Positions 8,181 to 16,874 of a stretch of DNA of 64,000 nt are shown here, one piece after another. The notes under the pieces are model-generated. The model saw nothing but the letters and a program-made list of their open reading frames with translations, was not told the origin of the DNA and did not search any database. The position numbers and the translations under genes are program-made. Position 1 is the first letter of the stretch. Each line of letters begins with the position of its first letter. The stretch spans positions 157,778 to 221,777 of the forward strand of contig NZ_AQXC01000003.1 in the NCBI RefSeq assembly GCF_000375525.1, read 5' to 3'. The stretch comes from Corynebacterium propinquum DSM 44285. Lineage in GTDB: Bacteria > Actinomycetota > Actinomycetes > Mycobacteriales > Mycobacteriaceae.

Positions 8181-9011
8181 ATGAAACCAACATTCTCCAA
8201 GATCACCGCAACAGTGGCAGCGGCTGCCGCCGCCCTTAGCCTCAGCGCGTGCGCCGGTGGTGACGCCGACGACGAGAACACAATTAAGGTCGGCACCTCC
8301 CCTGGGCCATATTCAGAACTGTTCAAAGACGGCATCGCGCCGATTTTGAGCGATGAGGGCTACACCATCGATTACACGGACTTCTCTGAATTGCGCCAGG
8401 CCAACGTCGCATTAACGGAAGACCGGGTTGACCTTAACGTCGACCAGCACATTGCTTATATGGACGTCTACAACAATGAAACTGGCTCGGACCTGATCAA
8501 CCTGACCGACGTGCCTACGGTGAAAACCAAGATCTACTCGAAGTCCATTGACTCTCTCGACGGCGTCGACAAAGGCCAAACCGTGGCCATCCCACAAGAT
8601 GGTTCTAACCAAACCCGCGCATTCCGTATCTTGGTTAAGCTCGGCTGGCTGACCATGAATGATGATGCCGACGAGAAGCTCCTCACCGTTAATGACATCA
8701 AGGACAACCCACACGACCTGAAAATCCAACCGATGGATTCGGCCACGATCCCACGCGCCCTGGACGACGTTGATTGGGGCATCATCCCGGGTTCCATTTC
8801 CTATTCTTCCGGTGTGGACCCTGCGTTTGCCCTGGAAAGTGAAGATCTTAGCGACGACCTGATCTTGCAGGCAGTAACCACTGAAGATAAGAAAGATGCC
8901 AAGTGGGCACAGGCTGTCATCGATGCATACAGGTCAGAAGAGTTCCTTGACTTCCTGGAGGGACAGAATGAGGACGACTACTGGTTCATCCCAGAGTCCC
9001 TCACCAAGTAA
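8181..9011 (+). CDS. metQ: Methionine ABC transporter substrate-binding lipoprotein
   Basis: 276-residue NlpA/MetQ-family lipoprotein that captures methionine outside the membrane for the MetNI importer. A signal peptide ends in the lipobox LSAC (Cys near residue 23), followed by the family pattern KVGTSPGPYSELF, a hinge region and the typical end EGQNEDDYWFIPESL. First gene of metQNI, with 30 bp to metN. A candidate McbR operator upstream predicts repression when methionine/S-adenosylhomocysteine is plentiful, as shown for the orthologous locus of C. glutamicum. Start ATG at 8181 follows AAGG. Confidence 0.9.
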   Translation: MKPTFSKITATVAAAAAALSLSACAGGDADDENTIKVGTSPGPYSELFKDGIAPILSDEGYTIDYTDFSELRQANVALTEDRVDLNVDQHIAYMDVYNNETGSDLINLTDVPTVKTKIYSKSIDSLDGVDKGQTVAIPQDGSNQTRAFRILVKLGWLTMNDDADEKLLTVNDIKDNPHDLKIQPMDSATIPRALDDVDWGIIPGSISYSSGVDPAFALESEDLSDDLILQAVTTEDKKDAKWAQAVIDAYRSEEFLDFLEGQNEDDYWFIPESLTK

Positions 9012-9041
9012 CGCTGCCACACTCTCACCCTAATTCCCGTC

Positions 9042-10100
9042 ATGGCTGAAGTATTATTTCGCGATTTACATAAAACATTCACCAGTAAATCTGGTGAGAT
9101 CAAGGCGCTGCAAGACATCAACCTGGAAATACCATCTGGTTCGATCTTCGGGGTCGTCGGCACCAGTGGCGCTGGCAAGTCCACGCTGCTGCGCGCCATC
9201 AACGGCCTGGAAAAACCAACCAGCGGTACGGTGCGCGTACTCGACCAGGACCTTAGCGCACTGTCGAAAAAGCAGTTGCGTGGTCTGCGCAGCGAGGTCT
9301 CCATGGTCTTCCAGCATTTCAACCTGCTAGAGACCCAAACGGTGGCGCAAAATGTCGCCATGCCGCTGGTACTCGCGAAAGCGAAAAAGCGTGAAATTGA
9401 CCAGCGCGTCACCGAAGTCCTGGAGATGGTGGGGCTAGCAGAACGCGCCGATCACCTGCCCAAACAGTTATCTGGCGGGCAAAGGCAACGCGTCGGCATT
9501 GCCCGTGCGCTAGTGACCAATCCGAAGATCTTGTTGTGCGACGAACCTACGTCTGCACTGGACCCGTTGACCACCGGCCAGATCCTCGATCTGATCATGC
9601 GGGTCAACGAAAAGCTTGGGATCACCGTCATCATCATTACCCACGAGATCGGCGTGATTGCCCGGATCGCCGACACCGTGGCGGTTATGGAAAACGGCCG
9701 GATCATCGAAAAAGGCTCGGTGACGGAGGTTTTTGCACACCCGCAGCAGCCGCTCACGCGCCGGTTCGTGGAAAATGTTCTGCCGCATTCGCTTCCCGAC
9801 GCCGTGCAAGAAGTGACCGACGATGCCGGTTACGGGGCAGTCGTTCGCTTGGTTCACAGGCACGGTGCTGCGAAAGACCTGGTTAATCACCTGGTCAACA
9901 AAGGCATTTCTACCGATATCATTCACGCCTCCGATACCCTGCTGCGCTCGGGAACCGTCGGGACTCTGGTGCTGGGGCTCACGGTCCACAAGGCTGCGCA
10001 CAAGACCACGGGCAACGATGCACAGGCCTCCAGCCTGCTCGACGAGGCGGTGCGGTGGATGAATGAGCAAGCCGATATTGATGTGGAGGTAGTCGGCTAA
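9042..10100 (+). CDS. metN: Methionine ABC transporter ATP-binding protein
   Basis: 352-residue ATPase of the methionine importer. Walker A GTSGAGKST (40-48), Q-loop in VFQHFN, signature LSGGQRQR, Walker B LLCDEPTSALD and the H-loop in IITHE are intact. The C-terminal 85 residues match the NIL (ACT-like) domain, which in E. coli MetN binds methionine and shuts transport off. It follows metQ by 30 bp, and its TAA overlaps the metI ATG by one base. Confidence 0.93.
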   Translation: MAEVLFRDLHKTFTSKSGEIKALQDINLEIPSGSIFGVVGTSGAGKSTLLRAINGLEKPTSGTVRVLDQDLSALSKKQLRGLRSEVSMVFQHFNLLETQTVAQNVAMPLVLAKAKKREIDQRVTEVLEMVGLAERADHLPKQLSGGQRQRVGIARALVTNPKILLCDEPTSALDPLTTGQILDLIMRVNEKLGITVIIITHEIGVIARIADTVAVMENGRIIEKGSVTEVFAHPQQPLTRRFVENVLPHSLPDAVQEVTDDAGYGAVVRLVHRHGAAKDLVNHLVNKGISTDIIHASDTLLRSGTVGTLVLGLTVHKAAHKTTGNDAQASSLLDEAVRWMNEQADIDVEVVG

Positions 10101-10777
10101 TGGATATTACGCAGATCCTGGATACCAAGGTCACCCTGGAACAATATGCCGAGGCGGGCTGGCAAACCTTATACATGGTGGGATTTTCCCTGCTGTTGGG
10201 CACGCTGGGTGGTATCCCGTTGGGCATCATTTTGGTGCTGACCCGCCCACACGGTTTGTACCCGCAGCGCGTTCTTTTCCAGGTCACTAACTTCCTAGTG
10301 AATACGGTACGTTCGCTGCCTTTCGTGATTTTGATGGTGGCGATCATCCCGTTCACCCGCGCATTGGTAGGCACTTCGATTGGCATGACTGCCGCGCTCG
10401 TGCCGCTGACGGTCTTTATTGCGCCGTTCATGGCACGTCTCATCGAACAATCTGTGCTTGAGGTCAACGAAGGTATTTTGGAAGCCGCCGAATCCATGGG
10501 TGCATCCCTGTGGCAGACGATCCGCTACTTTTTACTGCCCGAAGCCAAAAGTTCGATCATTTTGGCGCTGACCACGTCGACAATCACCCTGATTTCCGCC
10601 ACGGCTATGGCCGGCACCATCGGTGGTGGTGGTGTCGGTGACCTGGCGGTGTCCTATGGTTACCAGCAGTTCGATTCTGTAGCGATCATCCTCACCGTGA
10701 TCATCTTGATCATCGTGGTGCAGGCGATCCAGGCGTTGGGCAATAAGCTCGCGCAGCGTGCTCGTAACGACGCCTAA
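10100..10777 (+). CDS. metI: Methionine ABC transporter permease
   Basis: 225-residue permease with five predicted membrane helices and the binding-protein-dependent transport signature around ESMGASLWQTIRYFLLPEA, which contacts MetN. Forms the MetN2I2 channel for methionine. Its ATG overlaps the metN stop (TAATG), so the two are translationally coupled. Length is normal for MetI. Confidence 0.92.
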   Translation: MDITQILDTKVTLEQYAEAGWQTLYMVGFSLLLGTLGGIPLGIILVLTRPHGLYPQRVLFQVTNFLVNTVRSLPFVILMVAIIPFTRALVGTSIGMTAALVPLTVFIAPFMARLIEQSVLEVNEGILEAAESMGASLWQTIRYFLLPEAKSSIILALTTSTITLISATAMAGTIGGGGVGDLAVSYGYQQFDSVAIILTVIILIIVVQAIQALGNKLAQRARNDA

Positions 10778-10809
10778 CCGCTCGCGGGGACAGCCGCGCA
10801 GATTCTGCC

Positions 10810-10929
10810 CTACCCAGCGATGTGCTCCGCAGCGCGCGAATCATCCGGCAGCAGCGCGCTTGCTTCACCGTGGGTGGTGATCACCAGCGCATCACGCGCA
10901 CGCGAGGAAGCCACATACAGTGAAGTGCC
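10810..10929 (-). pseudogene. C-terminal fragment of a superfamily I (UvrD-like) helicase
   Basis: A 39-codon open stretch encodes SLYVASSRARDALVI and ends in a stop codon at 10810-10812. LYVASSRARD is the motif VI pattern of UvrD/Rep-type helicases, which normally lies close to the end of a protein several hundred residues long. An in-frame stop just upstream (10930-10932) and the switch to A+T-rich DNA show that the rest of the gene is gone. Confidence 0.6.
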
Positions 10930-10961
10930 CTAAGAATTATTACTGGGCATACCAAGGTATT

Positions 10962-11275
10962 TCAGTCCGGAGTTCTATAGTTTTGACGCGTATACCCTGA
11001 GGAAAATATCAAAGCTCCAAAAAGGAAAACACCGTACGGTATATACGATTTCACCATTACATATATCGCCAATCCGTAAAGAATAGATGACAAAATATAC
11101 AGTGCTGGACTTAACCTATCTATACCATTTGAAAACAGCTGAAATATTTTTTTACAAAGGTTGCAAATGTTAGAAATAGGGAAAATATCGTCGTACAGAA
11201 AAGTGGTACAACGGGGAATATCAAGTATTCAAAGTTCCTTATTTTAATCCCAAAATCTAAAACTGCTCCTGCGGA
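10962..11275 (-). pseudogene. Frameshifted, 5'-truncated membrane protein remnant
   Basis: Two overlapping frames together encode a hydrophobic protein. The upstream frame gives NFEYLIFPVVPLFCTTIFSL and the downstream frame LYILSSILYGLAIYVMV, ending at a TGA at 10962-10964. They switch at a run of seven T (seven A in the sense strand) near 11147-11153; one extra A would join them. No start codon is evident because the 5' end abuts the CRISPR repeat. This is A+T-rich DNA unlike its surroundings. Family unknown; the frameshift could also be phase variation. Confidence 0.5.
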
Positions 11276-11276
11276 C

Positions 11277-11304
11277 CACTCATCCCCGCATGCGCGGGGA
11301 AAAC
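11277..11304 (+). CRISPR. Solitary type I-E-like CRISPR repeat
   Basis: The 28 bases contain CATCCCCGCATGCGCGGGGA followed by AAAC: a short GC-rich palindromic stem and a GGGGAAAAC end, as in type I-E repeats of actinobacteria. Only one copy is seen, so there is no array and no definable spacer. It is fused directly to the truncated cas2e that follows. Confidence 0.6.
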
Positions 11305-11620
11305 AGCTGGACTACGCGGTGACCTAACAAAATGGCTGACAGAGGTCAGCCCAGGGGTATTTGTCGGCACCCCGTCTGCACGCATCCGTGAACTGTTGTG
11401 GGCAAGAACAGTGGAACTTTGCAAAGACGGGCGTGCTCTACTAGTACAAGCAGCCAAGAATGAACAAGGAATGGAATTCCGTACTCACCGACATGATTGG
11501 GAGCCCACGGATTTCGATGGCCTCACCCTGTTTATGCGGCCCAAAACCCGAAAGCCCGGACCCCGCCGAACCAGTTGGAGCAATGCCCGACGACAGCGAC
11601 GTTCCTATAAGCAGCATTAA
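11303..11620 (+). pseudogene. cas2e: 5'-truncated type I-E cas2 (cas2e)
   Basis: The frame from 11303 encodes TAGLRGDLTKWLTEVSPGVF, then VGTPSARIRELLWARTVELC, DGRALLVQAAKNEQGMEFRT and HRHDWEPTDFDGLTLFMRP, the body of a Cas2e integrase subunit (Cas1-Cas2 spacer acquisition). The first ten or so codons, including the beta strand with the start codon, are missing and replaced by the CRISPR repeat at 11277-11304. No cas1, cascade or cas3 is in the window. The remaining frame is open to its stop at 11618-11620, so the deletion may be fairly recent. A TTG-initiated 74-residue product is conceivable but would lack the conserved core. Confidence 0.75.
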
Positions 11621-11692
11621 CAAAAACGGACGCGCCGTCGACAGTCGACATTAAGTTCCCGCCTGCAGCATTTTGACGCAGATTTCTCGAAC

Positions 11693-13408
11693 CTAGTCCA
11701 GGATCTGCTCCCGCAGAATCGACATCGGGATCGAGCCATAGCTCAACGCCTCCGCGTGGAAATGCGGCACACTCATGCCCTGCTTAACAGCAGCATCGCG
11801 CAGATCCGACCACATACGCTGGCCCAACGCATACGACGGCGCCTGGCCCGGCCACCCCAGGTAGCGGTCCAGCTCAAACGAGAGCGTCGCCTCATCCAAC
11901 GCGCAGTTATCGCGCAAGAAGTTCTTGGCGTAGCACACATCCCAATGGCCCGGACCATCCGGAACCTTCTTGCCCAGGTGCATACCAATATCCAGCACCA
12001 CGCGAGCCGCACGCAGACGCTGCGCATCCAACATGCCCAGGCGGAAGCCCGGATCATCCATATAGCCCAGGTTCGCCATCAACTGCTCGGCATACAACGC
12101 CCAGCCCTCACCATGGCCGGAGTTCCAGCAGGCCACACGACGCCACAGGTTCAGGTTGTCCCGTTCCATCAGCGTCTGCCCCAACTGCAGGTGATGCCCC
12201 GGAACTCCTTCGTGGTACACCGTCGTCAATTCCTGCCAGGTGTGGAAGGTGGTGGTTTCCTTCGGCACCGACCACCACATGCGGCCTGGGCGCGCGAAAT
12301 CATCCGACGGCGGGGTGTAGAAAATACCGCCGGTGCCAGCCGGATCAATCTTGCACTCGATAGTGCGCACCGGCTCCGGAATATCAAACTCCGTGCCATG
12401 CAACGCGGTAACCGCGGCGTCGGCCTTCTCCTGCATCCACTCGACCAACGCGTCGGTGCCACGCAGCAGGTACTTCGGATCCTGATTCAGCCGACGGAAA
12501 ACCTCGCGGCAATCCGTCTCGTCGTCGTAAATCTGCGCTGCGGTCTTGCTCTGCGCCTCGCTGATCTCCCGCAGCTGCTCTAGGCCCCACTGGTAGGCCT
12601 CATCCAAATCGACGCTATCGCCAACGAACAACCGGGAAAAACGCTCGTAGCGCTCACGGCCCACCCCATCACGGGAGCTGGACTGCGGCACCACCTCCAG
12701 CGTCAACCAATCGGCAAACTCACCAAACGCGGCTTTCGCTTCCTGCACCTCTTTACTGTGCGAATCCAGCCCCAGATCCTCCAACAGCGAACCCGGCTGC
12801 GCCAGATCCTCACACTGGTTCACCACGGCATCCACCTGGCGATACTTCGGCGCATGCCCATGCGCGCAGGCATCCTTCAGCGATTCGCGGTACCCATCCA
12901 AGCTGTTGCGCACCAAGCTCAAACGCGAACGCAGATTATCCAGATCCTCGGTGGACTCATTAGGCATAAGCACCAAGGTGTCGCGGATGGTCTGGACCGG
13001 CGAGGCAATATTGTTCAGCGCCGCCTCAGTCTCACCGGCATGGTGCAGGTCCAACTCCAACAGCAGCCGATCGCGCAGCACATTCGCGGTGACGTAATCG
13101 ACTTCGTCGAAATCGTCGTCGTCATCCGACTCATCGGTGGCTTCGTCGAGCGCATTGACGTCCTCGATCATCTCGCGGGTGCGGTCAGCGACAGCCTCGT
13201 AATACTCCGGGGAGAAATCCTCCAGCTTGTCGTCGTAGCCCGCGATGCCCCACGCAGTGGCGTCGGTGGGGGAAAGTTCTGCTAAGTCATAGACAAAATT
13301 CTCGCAGGAAGCATCCAGCAACGACGGCGGACGCGGCTGGGTGCGGTCCTGGGTCCACTGCTGCCCGGCGCGGTTTTCGCGCACGTCTGCGGTCGGTTCG
13401 CTACTCAT
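11693..13408 (-). CDS. DUF885 family protein, probable metallopeptidase
   Basis: 571 residues spanning the whole DUF885 domain, with the zinc-type motif YHEGVPGHHLQLG (HExxPGHH) and a downstream GHGEGWALYAE segment that supplies a third ligand. The family is believed to be cytoplasmic carboxypeptidase-like enzymes; the substrate is unproven. There is no signal peptide. I choose the ATG at 13408 (MSSEPTADV) rather than the upstream in-frame codon at 13447, since the extra 13 residues are not family-like. Length agrees with actinobacterial relatives. Confidence 0.8.
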   Translation of the reverse strand: MSSEPTADVRENRAGQQWTQDRTQPRPPSLLDASCENFVYDLAELSPTDATAWGIAGYDDKLEDFSPEYYEAVADRTREMIEDVNALDEATDESDDDDDFDEVDYVTANVLRDRLLLELDLHHAGETEAALNNIASPVQTIRDTLVLMPNESTEDLDNLRSRLSLVRNSLDGYRESLKDACAHGHAPKYRQVDAVVNQCEDLAQPGSLLEDLGLDSHSKEVQEAKAAFGEFADWLTLEVVPQSSSRDGVGRERYERFSRLFVGDSVDLDEAYQWGLEQLREISEAQSKTAAQIYDDETDCREVFRRLNQDPKYLLRGTDALVEWMQEKADAAVTALHGTEFDIPEPVRTIECKIDPAGTGGIFYTPPSDDFARPGRMWWSVPKETTTFHTWQELTTVYHEGVPGHHLQLGQTLMERDNLNLWRRVACWNSGHGEGWALYAEQLMANLGYMDDPGFRLGMLDAQRLRAARVVLDIGMHLGKKVPDGPGHWDVCYAKNFLRDNCALDEATLSFELDRYLGWPGQAPSYALGQRMWSDLRDAAVKQGMSVPHFHAEALSYGSIPMSILREQILD

Positions 13409-13577
13409 AGCAGGTGAGTCTAAACCTAGTAGCCTGTAAGTTTCCACCCAGGTTGGTGTTAGTCATCCCACCGTATGACCTAGCAGCTCACCCATCGGTC
13501 AACCCGGCCGGGGCTTTGTGGTGTTTTCCCCTGGTCAGTAGGCGCTTGGCAGGGTGTTCATAGTATCCTGTAATGCC

Positions 13578-14813
13578 ATGGACGCACCCGGACAAGCTAC
13601 TGGCAAAGCGACTGGTAAAGCTACTGGCAACGCGGGCAACGCAGCCGAATCTTTCCCGCAACCCCAAGCATTCGGCCAACCTACCACCCCGGCTGCGAAA
13701 TGCCTGTACGTGATCCGGCAGAACTCGGTGATCAGCCGCGCGGACCTGATCACCGCCACTGGTTTGTCCCAACCGACGATCACCCGGGCCATTACTACTT
13801 TGTTGGCCGAAGGCTACGTCGTCGCGCGGGAGGATCTCGCCCGCTCACACGGCCGTGGCCGGCCCACCACCCCGGTGGAACTCGCCAAGCCGCAGTGGAT
13901 GCTCGCGGGTATCGCGGTGGGCACGAAAGAAACGTTCCTGTCGGTTTTCGATATCCGTGGCCGCACGATCCGCGAATCCACCATCGACACGCCCGTCGCA
14001 CAGTTGAGCGAAAGCGATTTCATTCAGCACATCATGGCTGGGTTGCACCGCCTGGTCACGGGCTTGGAGCACACGTTGTTGTCCGTGGGCGTGACAACAT
14101 CCGGCCAGGTCAGCCGCGACGGTGTGGTCAGTGCGCCGAACCTGGGCTGGGAGCAGGTCGACGTCGCCGCCGCATTGCGTTATCAGTTCTCGGTGCCGGT
14201 GTCGGTCTCGTCGGCGGTGCCAGCAATCCTGGGTTCTGAGATGCAGGCCGGTGACCTATTAGTGACGGACGACGCCGACCGCACCCTGGTGCTGTTTGCC
14301 GACGACTCCCTCGGTGCCGCATTCACCAACACCCTGGGCGTGCACCCCATCGAAATCTTGCCGACGGTCAGCGATGACACGCTCGGGTTCGCGGAAGCCG
14401 CCCCGGAAAAATCGCTGATCACCAGCTCCATCCTGGCGCGTATCACGGAGAAATTCCCGGAGTTAGATCCCGCACCGGCCACCCTGGCGCAGGCCGTCGC
14501 ACTGGCAGCCGACAACGAAGGCGTGCGGGAAATCCTGGATGCGCGCGCTAGTGCGTTGGCGCGGCTGACGGTGGATCTGGTGAAAAAGTACAGAATTTCC
14601 ACCGTGGTGGTGGCTGGTTCGGCTTTTGTGGATGATTCACGTGCGCCGAAGCTCTTTGCCGCTACCGTGCGCGAGATCATGACCACCGCCAAAGCCCCGA
14701 AGATGCGCATGATCCCCACCCACGAAGAAGTGGTGCGTTCGATTACGCGGGCAGCCGCACTGGATCAGATGCTGCGCGAGCCGCTGGATCTGGTGCCGAG
14801 CGATACAGAATAG
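13578..14813 (+). CDS. ROK-family transcriptional regulator
   Basis: 411 residues: a winged helix-turn-helix (about residues 43-75, ISRADLITATGLSQPTITRA) followed by a degenerate ROK sugar-kinase-like domain. ROK repressors usually sense sugars or phosphosugars and control carbohydrate genes; no sugar gene is adjacent, so the target is unknown. The N terminus carries an imperfect 12-bp tandem repeat (encoding ATGKATGKATGN), absent from typical ROK proteins. I start at 13578 (MDAPG); an ATG at 13554 is possible. Confidence 0.8.
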   Translation: MDAPGQATGKATGKATGNAGNAAESFPQPQAFGQPTTPAAKCLYVIRQNSVISRADLITATGLSQPTITRAITTLLAEGYVVAREDLARSHGRGRPTTPVELAKPQWMLAGIAVGTKETFLSVFDIRGRTIRESTIDTPVAQLSESDFIQHIMAGLHRLVTGLEHTLLSVGVTTSGQVSRDGVVSAPNLGWEQVDVAAALRYQFSVPVSVSSAVPAILGSEMQAGDLLVTDDADRTLVLFADDSLGAAFTNTLGVHPIEILPTVSDDTLGFAEAAPEKSLITSSILARITEKFPELDPAPATLAQAVALAADNEGVREILDARASALARLTVDLVKKYRISTVVVAGSAFVDDSRAPKLFAATVREIMTTAKAPKMRMIPTHEEVVRSITRAAALDQMLREPLDLVPSDTE

Positions 14814-14863
14814 GCCGGAGTGCGCAGCGTAGCCGCAGCGTCATCGCACGGCAGGCGGCTTTG

Positions 14864-15382
14864 CTAGCCGTTGATTTCCTTGTGCGCCGCGGCGGTCTCG
14901 ACATATTTCGCGGCGTGCGGGATGAACGCCTGGGATTCGTCGTCGGCAAGCTCCCGGCGCACCTTCGCAGCAACCCCGGCGGCCAAGGCTTTATCACCAA
15001 TTTCGGCGCCTTCCAGCACCACCGCACCAGCGGCAATGAGCGAACCAGAACCGATCACGGAACGCGACAACAGCGCGGATTTCATGCCGATCAGCGTGCC
15101 ATCCCCCACGTGCGCGCCGTGCACCAGCGCCATGTGACCGATGGTGACGTCGTCGCCAAGCACGCAATCAGCGTCGGCGTCGACATGCAGCACCGAATTG
15201 TCCTGGATATTAGTGCGCGCACCGACCTTGATGCGGTTAACATCCGCGCGCAGCACACACCCGTAAAACACGGAGGCCTCCGGGCCGATCTCCACATCAC
15301 CGATCAGGGTGGCATTCGGCGCGATGAACGCAGACTCGTGCACGCGCGGGGTTTTGCCGTTAAAAGGAAGAATAAGTGCCAT
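14864..15382 (-). CDS. Gamma-carbonic anhydrase family protein
   Basis: 172 residues forming a left-handed beta-helix of hexapeptide repeats, the PaaY/YrdA-like branch of gamma-carbonic anhydrases, expected to be a homotrimer with a metal between subunits. The three zinc-ligand histidines are present in NSVLHVD, TIGH and ALVHG. Activity would be interconversion of CO2 and bicarbonate, but several relatives are inactive or have other roles. Gene stands alone between the ROK regulator and the HAD gene. Confidence 0.82.
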   Translation of the reverse strand: MALILPFNGKTPRVHESAFIAPNATLIGDVEIGPEASVFYGCVLRADVNRIKVGARTNIQDNSVLHVDADADCVLGDDVTIGHMALVHGAHVGDGTLIGMKSALLSRSVIGSGSLIAAGAVVLEGAEIGDKALAAGVAAKVRRELADDESQAFIPHAAKYVETAAAHKEING

Positions 15383-15443
15383 GCCACCATGCTAGTGGGG
15401 CTGGGCTTGCCGACGGCGTGCCGCCGCACGCCTGCCGACGGCA

Positions 15444-15459
15444 TGTTTAACGTGAAACA
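15444..15459. other. Near-perfect parS site (ParB-binding centromere element)
   Basis: TGTTTAACGTGAAACA differs from the consensus parS TGTTTCACGTGAAACA at one base. It coincides with the last codons and stop of the HAD-family gene. parS sites cluster near the origin in corynebacteria. Confidence 0.7.
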
Positions 15460-16067
15460 TTCTCCACGAGCTCGCAGAACTGTCCCACCCCCAGATACAC
15501 CCGCGCGTGCATCCCGAGACCCGAAGCAGCCGCCAGGTGACCCTCGTTGGAGCTGATAAACATGGTTTCGCGGGCATTGGCGCCCATCGCGTCGACGGCG
15601 ACTTCCAGCATGCGTTCGTCGGGAAGCGCCACCCCGATATCACCGGAAAGCACCAGCGCATGCAGCTCTTCCAGCTGCGGGTACTGGCGACGCAGGTTCT
15701 GCGACTGGCTCAAAGAACAATTCGCGGTACCACCGACGGTGATTCCAGCCCCCAGCAAACTATCGATGCAACCCCACACTTCCGCGTCCAACTGGCTGCG
15801 CGGGTGGGTATCAGCGGCGATGGCCTCTGCAATATCGCAGTCTTCCAGGCCCACGCGGGCGATCATCTGCTGCCAAAAGCGCTGGTCGCCGAGGTCGCCG
15901 CTGAAATATGCGGGGCGGAGCTCGCTGAAAACCTGCCAGAATTTTTGTGCCTGCGGGGCGGCTGGATCGTAAATACCGGCAGCGCGCAGCAATGCCTGGT
16001 CACGCCGCTCACGCGGAGTGTGCACCAGCGTGCCTGGCAAATCCACCAGCAGTTTCATCTGTGCCAT
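15447..16067 (-). CDS. HAD-superfamily hydrolase with altered catalytic motif I
   Basis: 206 residues with a HAD fold of the IA type. Motif I reads LLVDLPGTLV instead of DxDGT(L/V): the nucleophile Asp is present but the second Asp (general acid/base) is Pro. Motif II is the Ser in TMFISS, and motif III/IV lie in the last third (LSGDIGVALPDERM). Haloacid dehalogenases also lack the second Asp, so phosphatase function is doubtful. The start at 16067 (MAQMKLLVD) is used; 16058 is possible. The gene ends inside a parS site. Confidence 0.6.
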   Translation of the reverse strand: MAQMKLLVDLPGTLVHTPRERRDQALLRAAGIYDPAAPQAQKFWQVFSELRPAYFSGDLGDQRFWQQMIARVGLEDCDIAEAIAADTHPRSQLDAEVWGCIDSLLGAGITVGGTANCSLSQSQNLRRQYPQLEELHALVLSGDIGVALPDERMLEVAVDAMGANARETMFISSNEGHLAAASGLGMHARVYLGVGQFCELVENVSR

Positions 16068-16108
16068 GCCCGCCCAGTATAGAGCGGGAAGAAAACACGT
16101 GCCGCAGA

Positions 16109-16618
16109 TTATGCGGGCGTATGTGGGGATACGGCTGCTACTTGTGCGGGTGAATCTTGCAAGCGGCGGTTCCATACCGGGTTCGCACCAGGCATAAACC
16201 AGATCAACACTCCGGAGATCGCAGCAATGACCACCCCGCCAATCACGGAATAATCGTGCGGGATCCACCAGAAGCCAGCCATGGCCATCGCGATGATCAC
16301 CAACCAAATCAGCGGAATATACAGGTGCAAATTCAGCCGACTGGCGGTGCGGTATTCGCTCCAATCTTCAGCTGGGAAGCGATTTTTAGCTTCTGCCCGG
16401 ATGCGCCGCGCCGTTTTTTGTGATTGCACCACGACGGCGAACAGTGTCAGAGCCAAGCCGACACCAGCAATGATCAATTCCCCGTTCACACACCCGTAGA
16501 TCAGCACCATACAAGCAACTACTAAGGACACTCTTTCCACACCATTGAGGGGTAAACCATTAGTAGGGTTCACATCGGGATACAGACTGCGAAAAGGGCT
16601 GGCAGCGGGGGAATTCAT
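16109..16618 (-). CDS. Four-helix membrane protein, unknown function
   Basis: 169 residues with two pairs of hydrophobic segments (about 29-63 and 99-142) separated by a basic, charged loop. No family recognised. The start at 16618 (MNSPAAS) is supported by AGGAG six bases upstream, so a longer reading from 16654 is unlikely. It is divergent from htaA and shares the intergenic region that contains the candidate DtxR site. Confidence 0.6.
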   Translation of the reverse strand: MNSPAASPFRSLYPDVNPTNGLPLNGVERVSLVVACMVLIYGCVNGELIIAGVGLALTLFAVVVQSQKTARRIRAEAKNRFPAEDWSEYRTASRLNLHLYIPLIWLVIIAMAMAGFWWIPHDYSVIGGVVIAAISGVLIWFMPGANPVWNRRLQDSPAQVAAVSPHTPA

Positions 16619-16655
16619 GCTTTTCTCCTGGATAAAACGCAACAACGAGAACAAT

Positions 16656-16674
16656 TAGTTTTAGCCTAGCCTAT
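16656..16674. promoter_or_regulatory. Candidate DtxR (iron-box) site upstream of htaA
   Basis: The 19 bases centred on TTAGCCTAGCCTA match the DtxR consensus TTAGGTTAGCCTAACCTAA at about 13 of 19 positions. It lies 200 bp before htaA and close to the divergent membrane-protein gene. Iron-replete DtxR would repress from here. Confidence 0.45.
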
Positions 16675-16874
16675 TATTTCTTAGGCTTTCCAGGTATTCT
16701 GCAGATACGCAAATTTCGGGCGCCTCCTCCAGGGCAATTCCTGCAGGAAAAACCCGCATTTCCCGCCGTTTTATCGCCGCGTCTTTCCACCGCCGCCTGC
16801 GCACACATCCCGCACAGGCCCGCACGGGCCCGGAAAAGACCTGAAAGACACCTGTATGAGGTTAGGAGTCCATA

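Noticed and set aside
13580..13650. 12-bp tandem repeats at the start of the ROK gene as a regulatory repeat
   Set aside because: They lie within the frame and encode a low-complexity Ala/Thr/Gly/Lys tail; no further signal is visible.
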